NCBI RefSeq assembly: GCF_014696345.1
Contig: NZ_JACJPY010000005.1
Location: forward strand, 1 to 64,000
Reading direction: 5' to 3'
Length of the DNA: 64,000 nt
Source of the DNA: Pseudanabaena cinerea FACHB-1277
GTDB taxonomy: Bacteria > Cyanobacteriota > Cyanobacteriia > Pseudanabaenales > Pseudanabaenaceae
Under the pieces are notes generated by a model. That model had not been told where the DNA came from, ran no database searches, and was given only the letters and a program-made list of their open reading frames with translations. Shown piece by piece: positions 53,820-61,732 of the stretch; within the stretch, counting starts at the first letter, position 1, and each line of letters begins with the position of its first letter. The position numbers were made by a program, and so were the translations under genes.

Positions 53820-54776
53820 ATGGACTTTTCCATAGTTTTACAACAAGTCTTAAATGGATTATCCATTGGCAGTGTCTATGCCATCTTTGCCCTTGGTTAT
53901 ACCCTCGTATTTTCGATTTTAGGCATCATTAACTTTGCTCACGGAGCCGTATTTACCCTAGGAGCCTATTTTACCTATGTATTATGCGGTGGTGCATTTG
54001 GGTTCAATGGTATTCTAGCGAATCTCGCACTGCCTAAAGTAATACATCTGCCCTTTGGGGTTGCCATATTCTTAAGCAGCATTCTTACAGGCTTAGTCAG
54101 CGTGGCGATCGAACGCATTGCCTTTCGCCCCCTGCGCGATCGCCATGCCGACCCTCTGCTCACCCTCGTCTCTAGCCTTGGCATTGCGGTGGCGATCGTG
54201 AATACGATCCAATACCTCGTTGGGGCAGAAAGCTACAACTTCCCCGCCAATATCTACGGCAGCCTTCCCGCCGCAATTAATTTTGGAACTATTGACAAAC
54301 CGATCGCCATCCGTACTGTGCAGATCGTCATTTTTGGCGTATCTGCGATTATCCTCGCGATTTTAACCTATGGCATTAATTTCACTAAACTTGGCAAAGC
54401 CATGAAAGCAGTTGCCGAAGATGCTACTACCGCCAGCCTACTTGGCATTAATACTGACCTATTCATTTTACTTACCTTCTTTGTGTCAGGATTTCTCGCA
54501 GGTATTGCTGGGACATTAGTTGGCTCTAGCGTCAGTATTGCGGGTCCCTATTTTGGCATCAGCTTTGGATTAAAAGGACTAGCGGTAATTGTCTTGGGTG
54601 GACTGGGCAATATCCCTGGAGCCGTAGTTGGCGGATTAGTCCTTGGCTTAGCCGAGTCCTTTGTCCCTGCTGAACAGTCGGCTTACAAGGAGGCAGTTGC
54701 CTTTGCTTTACTGTTTGTGGTGCTGCTATTTCGCCCTCAAGGAATTTTGGGTAAAGCCTTTGTTCAGAAAGTATAA
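53820..54776 (+). CDS. livH: Branched-chain amino acid ABC transporter permease (LivH family)
   Basis: A 318-residue membrane permease with about eight helices: LNGLSIGSVYAIFALGYTLV, GIINFAHGAVFTLGAYF, the EAA-like loop LGKAMKAVAEDATTASLLGI, and VIVLGGLGNIPGAVVGGLVL. In cyanobacteria LivH-type subunits work in neutral amino acid (NatD) or related uptake systems. The partner permease, ATPases and binding protein are not in this window, so the substrate remains open. It is followed by a terminator-like hairpin. Confidence 0.88.
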   Translation: MDFSIVLQQVLNGLSIGSVYAIFALGYTLVFSILGIINFAHGAVFTLGAYFTYVLCGGAFGFNGILANLALPKVIHLPFGVAIFLSSILTGLVSVAIERIAFRPLRDRHADPLLTLVSSLGIAVAIVNTIQYLVGAESYNFPANIYGSLPAAINFGTIDKPIAIRTVQIVIFGVSAIILAILTYGINFTKLGKAMKAVAEDATTASLLGINTDLFILLTFFVSGFLAGIAGTLVGSSVSIAGPYFGISFGLKGLAVIVLGGLGNIPGAVVGGLVLGLAESFVPAEQSAYKEAVAFALLFVVLLFRPQGILGKAFVQKV

Positions 54777-54780
54777 CTAA

Positions 54781-54823
54781 GCAATGACTAAATGGGTGGC
54801 GAAGCCATCTATTTAGTCATTGC
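54781..54823. terminator. 20-bp hairpin with GAA loop after livH
   Basis: Arms GCAATGACTAAATGGGTGGC and GCCATCTATTTAGTCATTGC around GAA; the two non-Watson-Crick positions are G-U pairs in RNA. It has no following T-run, so it may be an RNA-processing or stability element. Confidence 0.7.
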
Positions 54824-54850
54824 CGATCAATATCCCATAGGAGTTAGCAA

Positions 54851-55648
54851 TTGCTCACCAGTACCAAAAACCCTTTAGTCAAACAATTACGCGCCTTAGG
54901 TGATAGTGCCAAGGAGCGCAGGGAGCAAGGCTTATTTTTAGTAGAGGGAACCCATGCACTGACGGAAGCGATCGCCTCCGACTATCCACTATCGATCGCC
55001 TGCTGCACCGAGAAATGGATGGCTAATCATCCTGACCTATATGCCCGAATGGTAGATGCTACGGCAATAATTGAGCGCTTAGAGGTGGTTTCTGAAGAAG
55101 TATTACAGGCGATCGCCACTACCAAAAATCCTGATGGGGCGATCGCGGCGGCAATATTGCCATCTGCCAACAATACAGGGGCTAACCCTATCAAAACCCT
55201 CGGCTTAGTACTGGAAACCCTGCAAGATCCCGCCAACCTTGGCGCGATCATTAGGACATCGGTTGCCGCCGAGATTGACGGTCTGCTCATTAGTAGTGAT
55301 AGCGTTGATCTGACTAATCCCAAAATTATTCGAGCAACGGCGGGGCAGTGGTTTCGCTGTGCCATGCAAACTTCGAGCGATATCGCGGCAGAGGTGCAGA
55401 AATTGCAAGCTCAAGGCATCAAGGCGATCGCCACAGTTGCCAACGCGCCGCAAAGTTATTGGGATTATGACTTTAGACAGCCGACTGTAATTTTGTTAGG
55501 TAATGAGGGCAATGGCTTATCCGATAAGTTAATCGCGCTCGCCGATGAGTCAGTATCCATCCCCCAAAGCGATCGCGTGGAATCTTTGAATGTGGCAATT
55601 TGTGCTTCGCTGTTGCTCTATGAGGCATTGAGGCAAAGGCGCAAATAA
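54851..55648 (+). CDS. TrmH/SpoU-family RNA 2'-O-methyltransferase
   Basis: A 265-residue SpoU-type methyltransferase. It has the N-terminal substrate-binding part (STKNPLVKQLRALGDSAKER, GLFLVEGTHALTEAI) and a knotted SAM-binding core with three motifs: LETLQDPANLGAIIRTSVAA, VILLGNEGNGLSDKLIALAD and SIPQSDRVESLNVAICASLL. It methylates a ribose in rRNA or tRNA; the site is not readable. TTG 54851 is the start, since AGGAG at 54839-54843 lies seven bases upstream. Confidence 0.9.
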   Translation: MLTSTKNPLVKQLRALGDSAKERREQGLFLVEGTHALTEAIASDYPLSIACCTEKWMANHPDLYARMVDATAIIERLEVVSEEVLQAIATTKNPDGAIAAAILPSANNTGANPIKTLGLVLETLQDPANLGAIIRTSVAAEIDGLLISSDSVDLTNPKIIRATAGQWFRCAMQTSSDIAAEVQKLQAQGIKAIATVANAPQSYWDYDFRQPTVILLGNEGNGLSDKLIALADESVSIPQSDRVESLNVAICASLLLYEALRQRRK

Positions 55649-55660
55649 AAGTTTGCAATC

Positions 55661-58600
55661 TCAAGCTTTTACTTGCTGATTTTCCCGATAGTCAGCGATC
55701 CATGTATTTGCCATTTCCAAGAGATTCTGCAATCTTAAATTCCAAAGGATCACATCACTATTGGCATCTACAGAGCCGAGAATTTCACTACTGGGGCTGA
55801 ACATCACCATATTCACGGCAGCTCTATGTCCTTCCAAGGTCATTAGTTCCTTACCATCGAGGCTCCATATTTTGATCTGACCATCGCTGCCTCCAGAGGC
55901 GATCGCATTGCCATCAGGACTAAAGCAAACCGACCGAACTTCGGCAGTATGCTCATTCAAGGACTTTAAGAGCTTGCGCTCTAGATTCCATAGCTTTATG
56001 CTGCCATCTTTGCTAGCACTGGCGATCGTCTGATTGTCTGGACTAAAACTCACCCCATAAACCTCACCCGTATGCCCAACCAATGTACCGATTAAAGTGC
56101 CATCCCAATGCCATATTTTGACAGTTTTATCTTGACTGGCGGTTGCCAACATATTGCCATCGGGGCTAAAGCAAACTTGGTGAATCATATTGGCATGACC
56201 CGTTAAAGTATGTACCCATTCCCCATCTTTATTCCATAATTTCACCAAACAATCGCTACTGGCAGTGGCAAAGATTTCGCCATCACCACGATAGGCAATG
56301 CTATTGATCGCAGATTCATGTTCGTTATAAATAGATTTAATTAAGCTTCCTTTAAAACTCCAAATTTTGATTGCGCGATCGCTGCCCACCGATAGAATAT
56401 TGCTGTCATCGGGGCTAAAACAGACGCTATTTACCGAATCCTTATGTCCATTCAAAACGCGGACTAGTTTACCCTCCATAGTCCAAATCTTGACCGCAAG
56501 ATCCGCACTAGCAGTTACGACAAAACACCCATTCTTACTAAAAGCGATGCTATTCACTTCATCAGTATGTTCTGTCAATCGTAATGGCTGATATCCCATA
56601 GTACGCCAAAACTTAACAGTCGTATCTTGACTACCTGTGATGAACATTTTGCCGTTACCACCAAAACAAAGGCTATGGATTGCGCCTTTATGTCCGCGAC
56701 AGGTATGGATTACATTTCCCTGCAAATCCCAAAACTTGATCGAGCGATCTCTACTTGCCGAGGCTAAATAATGCCCACTCGGATGAAACCTTACTACTGA
56801 AATTCTATCCGTATGTCCTTCGAGCATCGCCACTAAATTGCCCTGTATATTCCAGAGCTTAATATTGCGCCCACGACTGGCGGTGGCAATTAATTTTCCC
56901 GAAGGAGAGATATCCAAATCTTCGATAAAGTTATCATCGGCGATAAATTTTTTAATCAGTGTGCCATTGACATTCCAGATAATTACTGAGCTATCAGCGC
57001 TACCTGTGACGATTTTTTCACCATCACTACTAAAGCGCAAGCAAGTAATCCATTTAAGATGTCCACCTGCAAAGGTATTAAAGAGAGTGCCATCATCGCG
57101 CCATAGTCGAATTTTGACATCTTCACCGCAGGAGGCAAAAATGGCATCGGTAGGACTAAACTGCAAGGCAAGTACTGGCGCTTGATGATCCTTAAGAATC
57201 TGCGCTGGCTGATCGATAAACTGTTTGGTCAATCGGTTGAGCTTCCATAACCGAATTGTGCCATCTCGACTACCTGAAGCGAGAATCTGTCCATTGCTAT
57301 TAAAACTCAAACAGGTAATCCAATTAGTATGCCCCACGAGAACTTGAAGCAGCTTTCCTTTACTATCCCAAATTTTGATGGTGCGATCGCTGCTACCTGT
57401 TGCAATTAAGCGATCGCCATTCTGGAGCGCAATACAGGTGACTCTATCTAAATGAGCCGCTAAGCGATTGTACTCGTTAACATTATAAACCGCTTGATGC
57501 AGAGCCGTAATCCCATGCATCCGCAATTTGACGCGCTCGGCGATATTATTTTCTAGATCTAATAACTGCTGCGCCGCTTCCATCGACTCTAGTAAAGAAT
57601 CAAAATGTTGATTTAAAATAAAAGTTGCTTTTGCAGAGGCACTTTTGAGGACTACCTCCGCTTCCATTAAACTGGCATAGAGTTTTTGCTGCATCTCCAC
57701 TAGGCGAACTTTGGCATCTCGTTCTGCCATTAGGGTCTGTTCCAGACGGCTTTTAGCTGCCGACAAAACTTGGTTAGCTTCCTCTTGGGCAACTAATGCT
57801 AATTCTATTTCTTTCTTTTCACATTCTTGGCTTGCCGAGAAGAACTGATAGTCTTGATTGCTTAAGTTCTTATCCGCCGCCCATTGCAGCGCATCCTGTA
57901 AGGCGCGTCCCCTTAAAAGCCTTGACTCATCTTGATAACCAGAATCAACCCAAGCTTTAAATGCTTCACTATAGGGACGTAAATTAGCAAGCGCTTGATT
58001 TACCCATTGCTGATTAAAAATGGCAGCGTAAATTGGATTATAAACCTTGAGGCGACCATTGCGCTTAACCACTAGCCCCGTCATACGTAGTTCTGTTTGT
58101 TCTTGACTATCATCGGCAATAATGCCCTCCTCTAGCTTAGGAACAGTCGCATCTGGATCTTGATCTGCGTTTTGATTGCGATAATTAGCATGACTTTGAG
58201 CATATATTTCTGATTGTAAAATCTGTTGATATAGCCCCAGCAACTTTCCTTGCCGATTTTCACTACTCCAAAGAATGCGATCGCGAATTGTTTTGAAATG
58301 TTCTGGTTGATCCCGCGCTTCCCAATTTTCCACTAACTGCGATCGCACCAAATTACTCACCCAGACCAACTCATGGTTGAGAGGAATCTGCTCGCAGGAA
58401 TTGAGAACCATTTTGCAAAGTTTCTGAGTTAAAAAAGGTTGCCCCCCTGTATAAGCAATAATTGCTTTTAGTACCGCTACAGGGTTTTTAGACTTGGTTA
58501 ATATCCCTCTGAGCAAAGGTTTAGCTTCTTTGAGTTGAAAGCCACGCAACTCGATCGCTCGACCAATATTAAAGGGAGTACGCTGACGATCATGAATGAG

Positions 58601-59179
58601 ATCCCCAGGGGTAGCTACACCAAAAATGGCAAAGGTTAGTCTTCTATAGGAAATGCGATCAGCTCTACGGTTAAAGGCTTCGCGAATTAAGGCAAAAAAA
58701 TCATCCACAGGAAATCCTAAACTGAGGATGCTATCAATTTCATCAATAAACAAGACAATGGGGGAGGAAATATGTTTGAGCAGCCCTTCATCTAGGAATT
58801 TGCCAAAACGCTGCACAGGCGAAATTAATCGATGCTGTTCCCACCATGCTTCTAAATCAAAAACATCATATAGATTAAGGCTGCTGACAATGCTATCAAT
58901 CAATCCTGCATACCATTGATCGGGACTAATATCAGAAGTACCGATCGCCGTAATGTCGACAGCCGCACAGGTATAACCTTCTTCAACGAGTCGCTTCATC
59001 GTGCGTACCCTAAGGCTAGACTTGCCCATTTGCCGAGAATTGAGGATATAGCAAAATTCCCCTTGCTTTAAGCTCTCATATAAATCCGTGTCAGCCTGCC
59101 GCTCCACATAGGTCTGTGAGTCTAGCGTCAAGCTGCCACCAACTTGATATAAGTTGTGGATTTGGTTTCCTAAAGTCAT
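55661..59179 (-). CDS. AAA-like STAND ATPase with 14 WD40 repeats
   Basis: A 1172-residue protein. Residues 1-330 are an AAA-like (STAND-type) ATPase with P-loop NSRQMGKSSL (47-56) and Walker B IVLFIDEIDS (141-150). A winged-helix and linker follow, then an Ala/Gln/Glu-rich coiled coil (about 450-560). A helical stretch leads into fourteen WD40 repeats (about 580-1150), enough for two seven-bladed propellers; most units end in KIW or KLW. The second gene of a two-gene operon: its start is 32 bases after the kinase stop. It probably senses a ligand through the propellers and switches via ATP; the output is unknown. Confidence 0.88.
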   Translation of the reverse strand: MTLGNQIHNLYQVGGSLTLDSQTYVERQADTDLYESLKQGEFCYILNSRQMGKSSLRVRTMKRLVEEGYTCAAVDITAIGTSDISPDQWYAGLIDSIVSSLNLYDVFDLEAWWEQHRLISPVQRFGKFLDEGLLKHISSPIVLFIDEIDSILSLGFPVDDFFALIREAFNRRADRISYRRLTFAIFGVATPGDLIHDRQRTPFNIGRAIELRGFQLKEAKPLLRGILTKSKNPVAVLKAIIAYTGGQPFLTQKLCKMVLNSCEQIPLNHELVWVSNLVRSQLVENWEARDQPEHFKTIRDRILWSSENRQGKLLGLYQQILQSEIYAQSHANYRNQNADQDPDATVPKLEEGIIADDSQEQTELRMTGLVVKRNGRLKVYNPIYAAIFNQQWVNQALANLRPYSEAFKAWVDSGYQDESRLLRGRALQDALQWAADKNLSNQDYQFFSASQECEKKEIELALVAQEEANQVLSAAKSRLEQTLMAERDAKVRLVEMQQKLYASLMEAEVVLKSASAKATFILNQHFDSLLESMEAAQQLLDLENNIAERVKLRMHGITALHQAVYNVNEYNRLAAHLDRVTCIALQNGDRLIATGSSDRTIKIWDSKGKLLQVLVGHTNWITCLSFNSNGQILASGSRDGTIRLWKLNRLTKQFIDQPAQILKDHQAPVLALQFSPTDAIFASCGEDVKIRLWRDDGTLFNTFAGGHLKWITCLRFSSDGEKIVTGSADSSVIIWNVNGTLIKKFIADDNFIEDLDISPSGKLIATASRGRNIKLWNIQGNLVAMLEGHTDRISVVRFHPSGHYLASASRDRSIKFWDLQGNVIHTCRGHKGAIHSLCFGGNGKMFITGSQDTTVKFWRTMGYQPLRLTEHTDEVNSIAFSKNGCFVVTASADLAVKIWTMEGKLVRVLNGHKDSVNSVCFSPDDSNILSVGSDRAIKIWSFKGSLIKSIYNEHESAINSIAYRGDGEIFATASSDCLVKLWNKDGEWVHTLTGHANMIHQVCFSPDGNMLATASQDKTVKIWHWDGTLIGTLVGHTGEVYGVSFSPDNQTIASASKDGSIKLWNLERKLLKSLNEHTAEVRSVCFSPDGNAIASGGSDGQIKIWSLDGKELMTLEGHRAAVNMVMFSPSSEILGSVDANSDVILWNLRLQNLLEMANTWIADYRENQQVKA

Positions 59180-59211
59180 GTCTTTATCAGTTTTAACGGA
59201 TAATCTCTCGG

Positions 59212-61140
59212 CTAAATCCTTAAACTCTGACGGAAGTATTCATAATATAGCTCACACATCGGCACAACTTGGTTGCCCAGAAACTTAACTAAGCCAATAC
59301 TCCGCAACTTAAAAGCCAGACGGCTATCTAACTGTAATGGGCGATCGCTGATTAATAATTCTCTAAATGCTTCTAACAACTCCTGATCCTCCTTAAGATT
59401 TCCCAATTGACGACGTAGGTGATCGCCATAAATCCCTTCTTCCGTTGATGCAGATTGTATTAACTGCGCCCAATTTAAGCGCCCTCTTGCAATTTGATAA
59501 AGAGCCTGCCGCACTAAATAGGGCTGTCCCCCTGTAAGCTGCATCAGTTGATCGATATCAGATGTCTGCCAATTCAATTGGTGGCGGCTCACCAAATCAC
59601 GCACCTGCTCATAGTTAAACTCAGGTAACTCGATTGGTAAACCCACATTAAAGGGAGATTGATTGATATTCAAAGGAATATAAACCTCCTTAGAATGCAC
59701 AATTACGAGCCTAAGCTTTTTCCATATTTCTTCATTCTTTGCCTTCTCATGCCAAGCTCGCAGCAATCCAAAAAAATCTGAGGCAATTTTAGGATATTGG
59801 AATATTAAGTCTAGATCATCCAAACCCAACACAATCGGCGTATCAAAGGCGGCTAATAAATAGCGTTGAAAATATTTAGTACATTTATTCTTGCTACCTA
59901 AAACACCTTGCCAATAAGTATCAATATTTTCTTCAAGATTTAACTCCGCCGCCACACTCGCACAAAACCATTTCAAAAACAGATCCAAATCTGCAAAAAC
60001 ATCACTATCTGCTTGCTGAAAATAAAGGTGTGCCACTTGACAACCCTTGTATTTAGCATAGGCAAGAGTCCGCATCAATAATGAAGATTTGCCCATCTGG
60101 CGCGGTGCTTTGATCCTGATTAAAGCTCCTGATCGCAAAATCGTCTCACAACAGTCTTGCTCAATGGGCGATCGCATCGTATAAAACTTTGAGCTGATCG
60201 CAATTTGTCCCTCAGGCTCCTCCAACTCAAAGGTCTGGGTAAGGTCTGGGCTGGGAGGGGTAGGGATGATTTTGGTATTAGTGGCAATGGAATTTAGAAA
60301 ATCATTTAAGGTCTGCAATGTCTCCCCAGCATCTCTAAACCTTTGGCGATAGTCATAGCACACCATTTTGTCGATGATTGCCGCCAATTTTAAATTAATC
60401 TGTATGCCCACCTTTGCCGTCGCGAGGGTACATAGATATTCATTGTTTTGGCTATCCTTGGGTAGTTGATCGTGGGTCAATCCCGTTAGCCCTTGGAGGC
60501 AGACAATTCCTAGAGCATAAATATCACTAGAGAATTTGGGCTGTCCTGCTAACTGCTCACTAGGCATATAAAGTAGCGAACCCACTACGACCGTTTTGGC
60601 TTCGCGCTCCGATTGCATCTCATCAATCGCAATGTTGCTAATCGCCTTGACCGCCCCAAAGTCGATCAGGCAGATCTGGCGATCGCTCTGGCGGCGAATT
60701 AGGTTAGCAGGTTTGATATCCCGATGGATCACATTTGACTGATGCACAAAGGCGAGAACTTGCAGAATATTTCGCAATGAAAGAATTAACTCCGCTTGCG
60801 TCCATTTATGACCGCTCGCAAACTCAGCCTTAATCGTATTTCCATCTACAAATTCCTGTACCAAATAAAACTTGCCCCCCTGCTCAAAATGGGCAAATAA
60901 GCGCGGAATTTGTGGATGATTGCCAAGCTCATGCAAGGTTTGCGCCTCTCGATCAAATAGCCGCTTGGCGATCGCCAGTTCTTGTTCTTTCTGCAATTTA
61001 GGGTTCAACTGCTTTACCACACAGTAAGGCGAGTTGGGCAACTGTAAATCTTTTGACAAAAAAGTTCTCCCAAAACCACCACTGACAAGAGGTTTAAGAA
61101 TCTGATAGCGCCCTGCAAGGATAATCGGCTTGGTGGTCAT
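59212..61140 (-). CDS. Ser/Thr protein kinase fused to AAA-like STAND ATPase
   Basis: A 642-residue protein. The kinase domain (10-285) has the glycine loop VSGGFGRTF, Lys43, Glu65, the catalytic loop HRDIKPAN (His139, Asp141, Asn146) and DFG (Asp160), so it should be active. The second part (315-640) is an ATPase of the same AAA-like class as the next gene, with P-loop KAPRQMGKSSLL (345-354) and IVLGLDDLDLI as Walker B. There is no membrane segment. It leads an operon with the WD40 ATPase. The shared ATPase type suggests that the two co-assemble and that the kinase is either the effector or the regulator. Confidence 0.9.
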   Translation of the reverse strand: MTTKPIILAGRYQILKPLVSGGFGRTFLSKDLQLPNSPYCVVKQLNPKLQKEQELAIAKRLFDREAQTLHELGNHPQIPRLFAHFEQGGKFYLVQEFVDGNTIKAEFASGHKWTQAELILSLRNILQVLAFVHQSNVIHRDIKPANLIRRQSDRQICLIDFGAVKAISNIAIDEMQSEREAKTVVVGSLLYMPSEQLAGQPKFSSDIYALGIVCLQGLTGLTHDQLPKDSQNNEYLCTLATAKVGIQINLKLAAIIDKMVCYDYRQRFRDAGETLQTLNDFLNSIATNTKIIPTPPSPDLTQTFELEEPEGQIAISSKFYTMRSPIEQDCCETILRSGALIRIKAPRQMGKSSLLMRTLAYAKYKGCQVAHLYFQQADSDVFADLDLFLKWFCASVAAELNLEENIDTYWQGVLGSKNKCTKYFQRYLLAAFDTPIVLGLDDLDLIFQYPKIASDFFGLLRAWHEKAKNEEIWKKLRLVIVHSKEVYIPLNINQSPFNVGLPIELPEFNYEQVRDLVSRHQLNWQTSDIDQLMQLTGGQPYLVRQALYQIARGRLNWAQLIQSASTEEGIYGDHLRRQLGNLKEDQELLEAFRELLISDRPLQLDSRLAFKLRSIGLVKFLGNQVVPMCELYYEYFRQSLRI

Positions 61141-61507
61141 GGATATAAATAGTGGTCATCCTTTCATAAATTGATCTTAAGAATGATCAGAGTTAATTTT
61201 GTGAACTAACAATGAATTTATAAAGAGCTGCAAAAAATATTAATTCTCAGTCCGCTTCTTGATGTTTTGAGTAGTGTAGAAAAATTTTGAAAGCAAGCCT
61301 TCCAAAAACTCCTTACATTTTAAGTCAGCGCAAACTGGTGTAATTGATCGATAGTATCCTAAAGTCCAAATTTCTATAATTTTAATAATCGGTATTGTCA
61401 ATTTTGGATTTCTCGATTATATTCATCTATAGGCAAATTAAAACTTTAACTTATACGTTATCTTAAAGCTTGAAAGCCTAAGTAAACATTATTAAACATT
61501 TAGACAG
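61141..61507. other. Intergenic region between the kinase gene and the small ORF
   Basis: About 370 AT-rich bases with no credible ORF. It must contain the minus-strand promoter of the kinase operon and the plus-strand promoter of the small transcript. TAAACATTATTAAACAT near 61483-61500 could include a -10 box, with low certainty. Confidence 0.4.
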
Positions 61508-61522
61508 AAGGAGGTGATGCCC

Positions 61523-61597
61523 ATGCAGTCAGATAGTAGTAACGGTAAATGTGTGGGTCTTCAGGTTTCCGAGCTGTGCGCTGGGGCTGTTCTCTAA
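61523..61597 (+). CDS. 24-residue small ORF with very strong Shine-Dalgarno
   Basis: ATG 61523 is preceded by AAGGAGGTGAT (61508-61518), which can pair with the full anti-Shine-Dalgarno end of 16S rRNA at ideal spacing. It encodes MQSDSSNGKCVGLQVSELCA followed by GAVL and TAA. It has two Cys and no membrane segment. A strong terminator follows 54 bases later, so the transcript would be about 200 bases. It could be a small protein, a peptide pheromone or precursor, or a leader on an sRNA. I do not recognise it. Confidence 0.55.
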   Translation: MQSDSSNGKCVGLQVSELCAGAVL

Positions 61598-61650
61598 ATA
61601 AGATCCTTCCAGCAGTTGTCTGTAACCTCAAGATCCTATAGATTTCCCAT

Positions 61651-61691
61651 AAAGCAAAAGCACCTAGCCAATGGCTAGGTGCTTTTGCTTT
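61651..61691. terminator. 19-bp perfect hairpin terminator
   Basis: Arms AAAGCAAAAGCACCTAGCC and GGCTAGGTGCTTTTGCTTT around AAT. It ends the small plus-strand transcript. The T-run inside the distal arm resembles a rho-independent terminator on both strands. Confidence 0.85.
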
Positions 61692-61701
61692 GGCAAAAAA
61701 C

Positions 61702-61732
61702 TAGTGTGGTAGCGCATTGCGCCACCACACTA
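61702..61732. terminator. Hairpin overlapping the mutS2 stop codon
   Basis: Arms AGTGTGGTAGCGCA and TGCGCCACCACACT with one mismatch. It includes the TAG of mutS2 on the minus strand, so together with the hairpin at 61651 it separates mutS2 from the small ORF. Confidence 0.6.

Noticed and set aside
61508-61518. 16S rRNA 3' end fragment
   Set aside because: Only the Shine-Dalgarno complement matches; the flanks do not match rRNA, and an ORF is correctly placed.
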